A model generated the notes under the pieces. It was not told where the DNA came from and ran no database searches. It saw nothing but the letters and a program-made list of their open reading frames with translations. Below, piece by piece: positions 7,430 through 11,397 of a stretch of 11,397 nt of DNA. Position 1 is the first letter of the stretch; each line of letters begins with the position of its first letter. The translations under genes and the position numbers were made by a program. This DNA is from an uncultured Lachnospiraceae bacterium (GTDB taxonomy: Bacteria > Bacillota > Clostridia > Lachnospirales > Lachnospiraceae): the NCBI GenBank assembly GCA_946623295.1, contig CAMOQY010000031.1, positions 1 through 11,397 of the forward strand. The letters are read 5' to 3'.

Positions 7430-7934
7430 ACTGTCTTACATAGCCTCCGTCCGATCTGTCGTAGTAAATGACCTGATCGGCAGAGGGATAAACCATTCCC
7501 AGCTCCTCCGTCGCTATACGATAGACCTCGTTCAGATCTATCGACTTGTTCAGATAGATTTCCTTTGCGTTGTTTTCCGCCCTGAGCTTCTGGAGCTGTT
7601 CCTCAGCCTTCTGGATGCTCCTCTGGGATGAGGTGATGTCTGAATGGACGGAAAGCAGGCTGATGCAGGCCAGCAGCAGGAAGGTAGCCGCTGCCGCTAC
7701 AAGAATCACATAGCCCCAGCCAAACGCCGTCGCACGTATCCTGCCCGCGGCGGCACGGCGAGGCATCCTGCGGACATCAGCTCTGCGCGGAGCAGGGCGC
7801 TCCACGCGCTCGGGAGCTTCCGCGCCGTAAATATATCTCTCGTCCGCGGCATTGCTCTCATCGGAGAAAGAAAGGATCCTCTCCTCCTCCGGGTCCACGG
7901 GCCTGTATGTGTACGCTCCTGTTTTCCTTGCCAT
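7407..7934 (-). CDS. ftsL: FtsL-like divisome protein
   Basis: FtsL is a small bitopic protein that scaffolds FtsQ and the FtsW-FtsI synthase. This 175-residue protein has a long cytoplasmic N-terminus whose second half is rich in Arg, Pro and Ala (41-68), one membrane helix (about 72-94), then an extracytoplasmic coiled-coil segment (about 98-130, with KAEEQLQKLRAENNAKE) and a conserved-looking region reaching RIATEELGMVYPSADQVIYY (139-158), the pattern common to FtsL/DivIC-type proteins. The cytoplasmic part is longer than in FtsL of B. subtilis or E. coli. AAGGA lies 10 nt before the ATG. The call rests on topology, the coiled coil and the position between rsmH and ftsI, because FtsL sequences diverge widely. 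Confidence 0.82.
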   Translation of the reverse strand: MARKTGAYTYRPVDPEEERILSFSDESNAADERYIYGAEAPERVERPAPRRADVRRMPRRAAAGRIRATAFGWGYVILVAAAATFLLLACISLLSVHSDITSSQRSIQKAEEQLQKLRAENNAKEIYLNKSIDLNEVYRIATEELGMVYPSADQVIYYDRSDGGYVRQYEDIPNT

Positions 7935-7969
7935 GTCCGTTCCGTCCTTGTTTTACCGTTTATGCCGGG

Positions 7970-7984
7970 CCGCGGATGCCGCGG
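7970..7984 (-). other. Small perfect hairpin in the rsmH-ftsL gap
   Basis: In the 69-nt gap between rsmH and ftsL the motif CCGCGG occurs twice, separated by three bases. Because CCGCGG is its own reverse complement, the copies form a 6-bp all-GC stem with a 3-nt loop. No U run follows, so it is not an intrinsic terminator. It may act as an mRNA stability or processing element, or be chance in GC-rich DNA. Confidence 0.35.
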
Positions 7985-8003
7985 ATCCCGCTTTTATTCC
8001 GGG

Positions 8004-9026
8004 CTATGCCCTCTCAAAAACTCTTAACTTTGCGCTCTTTGATCTCGGATTGCTCTCCTGTTCCTTTGCGTCCGGGAGGATCGGTTTCCTCGTTATTACC
8101 CTGCCTTTACTCACAGCTCCGCACACACATACCGGAAGTCCGGGAGGACAGGTGCAGGGGTTTTCCGCTTTGCGGAAAGCGTTTTTCACGATCCGGTCCT
8201 CAAGAGAATGGAACGTGATAACGCACATCCTTCCGCCGGGAGCCAGGAGGTCTATCATCCCGCCGAGCTTTTCCGACAGCACCGTGAGCTCCCTGTTGAG
8301 CTCGATCCGGATCGCCTGAAAGGTGCGCTTTGCCGGATGACCGCCTGTTTTTCTGACCTTCATCGGTATGGCGCCGCTGATGATCTCCGAAAGCTCGAAG
8401 GTCGTCTCTATCGGCTTTTTCCCGCGGGCCATAACGATGTGCTTTGCTATGTTTCTCGCGAAATTGTCCTCGCCGTACTCGCTGATGATCCTTGCAAGCT
8501 CCTGAAGGCTGTATGTATTTACGATATCTGCAGCCGTCATCTCCTCGTCACGGTCCATCCGCATATCGAGCGGCGCGTCGTGCATATAGGAAAAGCCGCG
8601 CTGCGCGTCGTCCAGCTGATGTGAGGATACGCCCAGATCCAGCAGGATACCGTTTACTTTGTCTGTTTCAAGGTTCTGTAATATATCGGCCATACTGCCG
8701 TAGTTTGCTTTGACGATGACTATCTTTTTATCCATGTCACCGGGCTGCGGTCCGGTCTCGTCGGAGCCGTCTATAACGCGTACGGCATCCGCCCCTGCTA
8801 TAGCCGAAAGCCGCAAAGCGGCGGCTTCTATCGCATCGCTGTCGCGGTCTATCCCGATCAGATGTCCGCTCGTCAGTCTCTTCGCTATCTCTGAGGAATG
8901 TCCCGCTCCTCCCAGCGTTCCGTCGACATAAGTGCCCGACGGCACCACATTCAGCATTTCAATGACTGTATCAAGAAGAATCGGGGTGTGCGAGAAAGTC
9001 CCGCCGGATGATCCGCTGCCGTTCAT
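8004..9026 (-). CDS. rsmH: 16S rRNA (cytosine(1402)-N4)-methyltransferase RsmH (MraW)
   Basis: RsmH uses S-adenosylmethionine to methylate N4 of C1402 in the decoding centre of 16S rRNA. The 340-residue protein shows the SAM-binding fold: HTPILLDTVIEML (13-25), YVDGTLGGAGHS (33-44), GIDRDSDAI (58-66), GILLDLGVSSHQLDD (126-140), the RGFSYMHDAPLDMRMD block (143-158), FQAIRIELNREL (236-247), ITFHSLEDRIVK (270-281) and the C-terminal NPRSKSAKLRVFER (326-339). A C-x-C ... C-x-C cluster lies at 291-302, common in Gram-positive members. A stretch of about 20 residues (83-101) between the acidic SAM-site motif and NYGSM makes it longer than the usual ~313 residues. It starts 5 nt after the mraZ stop with only a weak ribosome site, so coupling to mraZ is likely. 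Confidence 0.97.
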   Translation of the reverse strand: MNGSGSSGGTFSHTPILLDTVIEMLNVVPSGTYVDGTLGGAGHSSEIAKRLTSGHLIGIDRDSDAIEAAALRLSAIAGADAVRVIDGSDETGPQPGDMDKKIVIVKANYGSMADILQNLETDKVNGILLDLGVSSHQLDDAQRGFSYMHDAPLDMRMDRDEEMTAADIVNTYSLQELARIISEYGEDNFARNIAKHIVMARGKKPIETTFELSEIISGAIPMKVRKTGGHPAKRTFQAIRIELNRELTVLSEKLGGMIDLLAPGGRMCVITFHSLEDRIVKNAFRKAENPCTCPPGLPVCVCGAVSKGRVITRKPILPDAKEQESNPRSKSAKLRVFERA

Positions 9027-9031
9027 ACGTG

Positions 9032-9457
9032 TCAGATCCCGAAGCCCTGCATCGCGTCGGCGGCCTGGTCCATATTGTCATATGTGCTGGCCGATCTCCA
9101 GCGCTCCTCGTCCCATATCTCTATGCGGTTTCCGAGCCCTGCAAAGATAACATCCCTCGAGAGGGAGGCTATGGTGCGGAGATTCTGGGGGATCAGGATC
9201 CTCCCGTGTCCGTCAAGACTGCAAAGAGCCGCGTTTGCGAGAAAGAATCTGGAAAATCTGCGCGCATCGGGGTTTGATATCGGAAGCGACTGAAGTTTCT
9301 TTTCAAACTCCGCCCAATCCTGCGAAGCATAGATAAAGAGGCAGCCGTCGAGTCCCGCGGTGACCACAAACTCGTCTCCGAGCTGGTCGCGGAATTTTGA
9401 TGGAACGATGAGACGTCCCTTTGCGTCTATGGAATGGCTGTACTCACCCATAAACAT
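9032..9457 (-). CDS. mraZ: Transcriptional regulator MraZ
   Basis: MraZ is the DNA-binding regulator found as the first gene of dcw clusters; it binds repeats upstream of its own gene. The 141-residue protein contains two AbrB-like halves, each with the DxxxR motif: Asp11-Arg15 in DAKGRLIVPSKFR and Asp82-Arg86 in DGHGRILIPQNLR. The start MFMGEYSHSID is typical of the family. The ATG at 9457 has a perfect AAAGGAGGT (9467-9475) upstream, so a longer reading from 9514, which would run through the operator repeats, is rejected. It has its own promoter and four operator-like repeats and is followed after 5 nt by rsmH. Confidence 0.97.
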   Translation of the reverse strand: MFMGEYSHSIDAKGRLIVPSKFRDQLGDEFVVTAGLDGCLFIYASQDWAEFEKKLQSLPISNPDARRFSRFFLANAALCSLDGHGRILIPQNLRTIASLSRDVIFAGLGNRIEIWDEERWRSASTYDNMDQAADAMQGFGI

Positions 9458-9466
9458 ATCCGGCTT

Positions 9467-9475
9467 ACCTCCTTT
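9467..9475 (-). promoter_or_regulatory. Ribosome binding site of mraZ
   Basis: The minus strand reads AAAGGAGGT, a full match to the 3' end of 16S rRNA, 9 nt before the ATG at 9457. It fixes the mraZ start and argues for strong translation of the first gene of the operon. Confidence 0.85.
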
Positions 9476-9490
9476 CTGCCTGAATTTTTC

Positions 9491-9526
9491 CCACTTCAGT
9501 CCATTTCGGTCCACTTTAGACCACTT
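9491..9526 (-). promoter_or_regulatory. MraZ operator: four direct repeats with 10-bp period
   Basis: On the minus strand the hexamer AAGTGG occurs at 9521-9526, 9511-9516 and 9491-9496, with AAATGG at 9501-9506. The four copies are spaced exactly 10 bp apart, so they sit on one face of the helix. MraZ proteins are known to bind TGG-containing repeats of this period upstream of mraZ. The array begins about 7 nt after the -10 box, near the predicted transcription start, and ends 15 nt before the Shine-Dalgarno sequence, so bound MraZ would block early transcription of its own operon. Confidence 0.8.
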
Positions 9527-9532
9527 GGTGAT

Positions 9533-9561
9533 ATTATAAGCATAAAAAAAGGGCTTTGCAA
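9533..9561 (-). promoter_or_regulatory. Sigma-A promoter of the mraZ/dcw operon
   Basis: A -35 box TTGCAA (9556-9561), a 17-nt spacer and a perfect -10 box TATAAT (9533-9538) lie upstream of mraZ. A TG pair occurs just before the -10 box, one base further away than in a strict extended -10. The predicted start is near 9526, giving a leader of about 70 nt that contains the repeat array. The -35 box lies inside the hairpin of the preceding terminator. Confidence 0.8.
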
Positions 9562-9570
9562 GCCCTTTTT
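9544..9570 (-). terminator. Intrinsic terminator after the cysteine desulfurase gene
   Basis: On the transcript GGGCTT-GCA-AAGCCC forms a 6-bp stem with a 3-nt loop (9551-9565), followed by seven U (9550-9544) and preceded by five A. The A run also makes it a plausible terminator on the plus strand. It ends the pckA-desulfurase unit 56 nt after the stop codon and overlaps the mraZ promoter. Confidence 0.85.
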
Positions 9571-9599
9571 GCGTTATTATCTGTATATTTTCGCGGTTT

Positions 9600-9636
9600 A
9601 TTCACGCCTGATCGCGGCGTGTGAATTATCGTGAAT
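9600..9636 (-). other. Inverted repeat at the 3' end of the cysteine desulfurase gene
   Basis: ATTCACG (9600-9606 on the plus strand) has a perfect 7-base inverted copy at 9630-9636 and a second, slightly bulged partner at 9618-9626, so two alternative stems are possible. The element spans the stop codon at 9626-9628. It has no U run and is distinct from the terminator that follows. A role in 3' end protection is possible but not shown. Confidence 0.35.
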
Positions 9637-10741
9637 GAGCGAGCATTCTCGCGCCGGAAAGTCCTTCCGCAAGCGCGTCTATATCCTCCCTGGTATTAAA
9701 GCGCGAGAGCCCTATGCGCAGAGCGCCGTCTATGGCCGCAGGCGCCATGCCGATCGCCTCCAGCACGTGGCTGCGCCTTCCCTGGCGGCAGGCAGAGCTC
9801 TTTGATACGTATACGCCGCGCTCCTCGAGGAAATTCATCAGGACCTCGCTCCTCCAGCCGGGCATCGAGATACTCAGGATATGCGGCGCGGCGGTGTCGA
9901 GCATCCGGATCTCAGGCACGGCAGCGGAAAGTCTTTCCGAAAGATACGCCTTGAGCGAGGCGATCCTGTCGATCTGGGGATCCTGGCGGCAGGCGGCAGC
10001 AAAAGCGGCAATGGCAGGCATGGCCTCCGTACCGGCTCTGCGTCCGGACTCCTGATGCCCTCCGAGGATATAAGGGGGAAGCTTTACTCCGCTTCTGATG
10101 TAGAGCGCCCCTACGCCCTTTACGGCATGAATCTTATGTCCGCTTATGCTGATAAGATCCGCGCCGAGCTTGTCGGCTTTAAAAGGTATCTTTTTAAACG
10201 CCTGCACGGCGTCGGTGTGGAAAAGCCCTGTGTAGCCGGCTTTTTTCAGCTGTCCGGCGATCTCCGCGATGTCCGTCACGGCGCCTGTTTCGTTGTTGAC
10301 CATCATAAGAGTCACCAGCACGGTATCGGGCCGCAGCGCTCCGATCACGGAATCGGCGCTGATCACTCCTGCAGCGTCCGGCCTAAGGCGCGTCACCTCA
10401 AAGCCTTCATGCTCGAGATAGTCGAGGCTCTCGCGCACGGCATCATGCTCTACAAGCGAACTGATAATATGGCGTCCGCTGTGTCTGCGGCTCTGCGCGC
10501 CGCGGATAATCGCCCAGTTATCGCTTTCAGTGCCGCAGGAGGTAAAAACTACCTCTTCCGCCGCGGCTCCAAGCGCGCACGCAACATCCGCCCGGCATTC
10601 GTCGAGCAGTTTTTTCGCTTCGCGGCCCTTTTTATAGGTCGACGAAGGATTGCCGTATAAATCAGTCATAGCCCGGAGCGCCGCTTCCGCGGCCTCCGGG
10701 CATGTCATGGTTGTAGCTGAATTGTCAAGATAATGCTCCAT
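9626..10741 (-). CDS. Cysteine desulfurase (NifS/IscS family)
   Basis: This PLP enzyme takes sulfur from cysteine as an enzyme-bound persulfide for iron-sulfur clusters or tRNA thiolation. The 371 residues carry the full set of marks: YLDNSATT near the start (4-11), TESDN (71-75), His99 in SLVEHDAV, NNETG (149-153), Asp177 and Gln180 in HTDAVQ, the PLP lysine Lys203 in SGHKIHAVKG, RRAGTEA (234-240) and catalytic Cys318 in SSACRQGRRSHVL. The ATG at 10741 is one base after the pckA stop; a TTG at 10762 would add seven residues inside pckA and is less likely. GAGG lies 12 nt upstream, so coupling with pckA is likely. No scaffold (IscU/NifU) or thiI is next to it in the window, so IscS, NifS or a tRNA-thiolation role cannot be separated. 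Confidence 0.93.
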   Translation of the reverse strand: MEHYLDNSATTMTCPEAAEAALRAMTDLYGNPSSTYKKGREAKKLLDECRADVACALGAAAEEVVFTSCGTESDNWAIIRGAQSRRHSGRHIISSLVEHDAVRESLDYLEHEGFEVTRLRPDAAGVISADSVIGALRPDTVLVTLMMVNNETGAVTDIAEIAGQLKKAGYTGLFHTDAVQAFKKIPFKADKLGADLISISGHKIHAVKGVGALYIRSGVKLPPYILGGHQESGRRAGTEAMPAIAAFAAACRQDPQIDRIASLKAYLSERLSAAVPEIRMLDTAAPHILSISMPGWRSEVLMNFLEERGVYVSKSSACRQGRRSHVLEAIGMAPAAIDGALRIGLSRFNTREDIDALAEGLSGARMLAHSR

Positions 10742-10742
10742 A

Positions 10743-11397
10743 TCAGATGTTGACCTCTGCAATGAGCTCGTTTATGACGCGGAGAGCCTCGCCGGGAAGG
10801 TGATTGTAGCCGTCCTTGTCCACGTCGCAGCTTGCAATAAAGTTACGGCGGGCAATGAAGCTGGCTTTCAGCGCCTTGAGATATTTCTCATCCGTCATGT
10901 CAGGCACAAAACCAGGCCACTCCATGATCTCGATGCCCTGAAGCGGCTTCCACGGCTTGAACTGCGCCTTTCCTTCTACTACGGCTTCGATACAGCCGAG
11001 AGTGTCGGACGGTTTGACCTTTTTGTCCATAAAGAAGCCCGTGTTGATAATGTAGCAGTCTACATTGCATTTTTCAATCAGATATTTGAATTTTTCGTAG
11101 TCCTGTTCGAGCGGATAAGCGCGGAACGGGTCGGCGTAGGGCTCATAGACGAGCTTTGAAGCATCGTAATCCGCGTCAAGATTCTCGGCTGAGGAGCGTT
11201 TTGTCGCCAGAGCGGCTCCCATGACTGCGCCTATGACTCCGTCCGTCAGCTTGAGGATAGGCGGAAGCGTGGGATCCTTCATGATCCAGAAAATGGCGTT
11301 TACCGGATCGTTGATGCGGTCAACGCGGTTGGGCGACCAGAGTTTGGATTTTATCGCGCGTCCGTTTCCTCCGCGAAGATCCTCCGTGACAGGCACG
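10743..11397 (-). CDS. pckA: Phosphoenolpyruvate carboxykinase (ATP type), C-terminal part
   Basis: The reading frame is open to the right edge, so only the last 217 or so residues are seen; the first in-window codon (GTG) is internal rather than a proven start. The sequence matches the C-terminal half of ATP-dependent PEP carboxykinase: a RINDPVNAIFWIMKDPTLPPILKLTDG segment (about 27-53) corresponding to the LPP-x-x-KLT region, GAVMGAALATKRSSAE (56-71), then YIINTGFFMDKKVKPSDTLG (115-134), aligned with the YLVNTGW-GKRISIKDT block of E. coli PckA, and an NFI-containing helix near the end (185-187). The enzyme interconverts oxaloacetate and PEP with ATP/ADP, and in fermenters often runs toward oxaloacetate. 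I name the family from remembered similarity, without a search. The stop is followed after one base by the desulfurase ATG. Confidence 0.78.
   Translation of the reverse strand, partial: VPVTEDLRGGNGRAIKSKLWSPNRVDRINDPVNAIFWIMKDPTLPPILKLTDGVIGAVMGAALATKRSSAENLDADYDASKLVYEPYADPFRAYPLEQDYEKFKYLIEKCNVDCYIINTGFFMDKKVKPSDTLGCIEAVVEGKAQFKPWKPLQGIEIMEWPGFVPDMTDEKYLKALKASFIARRNFIASCDVDKDGYNHLPGEALRVINELIAEVNI

Noticed and set aside
9458..9514. Longer mraZ reading from an ATG at 9514
   Set aside because: It would translate the operator repeats and skip the perfect Shine-Dalgarno sequence at 9467-9475; the family start MFMGEYSHSID begins at 9457.
9491..9530. CRISPR-like or tandem repeat array upstream of mraZ
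   Set aside because: The units are only 10 bp with 6 conserved bases and sit at the mraZ leader, which fits an operator and not a CRISPR or variable tandem repeat.
10742..10762. TTG start for the cysteine desulfurase at 10762
   Set aside because: It overlaps the end of pckA; the ATG at 10741 gives the usual MEHYLDNSATT-type start.

Overview
The window holds a division and cell wall (dcw) cluster from a Gram-positive bacterium, most likely a clostridium of the Lachnospiraceae type. This rests on gene order (mraZ-rsmH-ftsL-ftsI-mraY-murD-ftsW-ftsQ with no murE/murF between ftsI and mraY), strong AGGAGG-type ribosome binding sites, a DivIB-like FtsQ, a large class B PBP with an acidic tail, and moderately high GC. 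The genus cannot be read from the sequence. Every supportable gene lies on the minus strand, so transcription runs from the right edge to the left edge.

Right end (about 11397-9544): the 3' part of an ATP-type phosphoenolpyruvate carboxykinase gene, cut by the window edge, is followed after one base by a NifS/IscS-type cysteine desulfurase gene. An intrinsic terminator closes this unit. The -35 box of the next promoter lies inside that terminator hairpin. Downstream of the -10 box come four direct repeats at exact 10-bp spacing, which look like the MraZ operator, then a perfect Shine-Dalgarno sequence and mraZ.

Centre (9457-798): mraZ (regulator), rsmH (16S rRNA methyltransferase), ftsL (divisome scaffold), ftsI (septal transpeptidase), mraY (lipid I synthase), murD (D-Glu ligase), ftsW (septal glycan polymerase) and ftsQ/divIB (divisome POTRA protein). 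Junctions are tight: 4-bp stop/start overlaps at murD/ftsW and ftsW/ftsQ, a 23-bp overlap at ftsL/ftsI, and short gaps elsewhere. The gaps rsmH-ftsL (69 nt) and mraY-murD (113 nt) contain small GC-rich hairpins. This reads as one operon that makes lipid-linked peptidoglycan precursor and assembles the FtsQ-L-W-I septal synthase, autoregulated by MraZ.

Left end (765-1): instead of ftsZ or murG, the gene after ftsQ encodes a GmhA-like sugar-phosphate isomerase (SIS domain). A good sigma-A promoter near the left edge points out of the window and should drive the next gene, which is not visible.

No RNA gene, mobile element, CRISPR array or plus-strand gene is supported. This is mostly a conventional housekeeping locus. 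The points worth a second look are the nested terminator/promoter, the four-repeat MraZ operator, the isomerase gene at the end of the cluster, and a few sequence departures in MurD, RsmH, the isomerase and FtsI.
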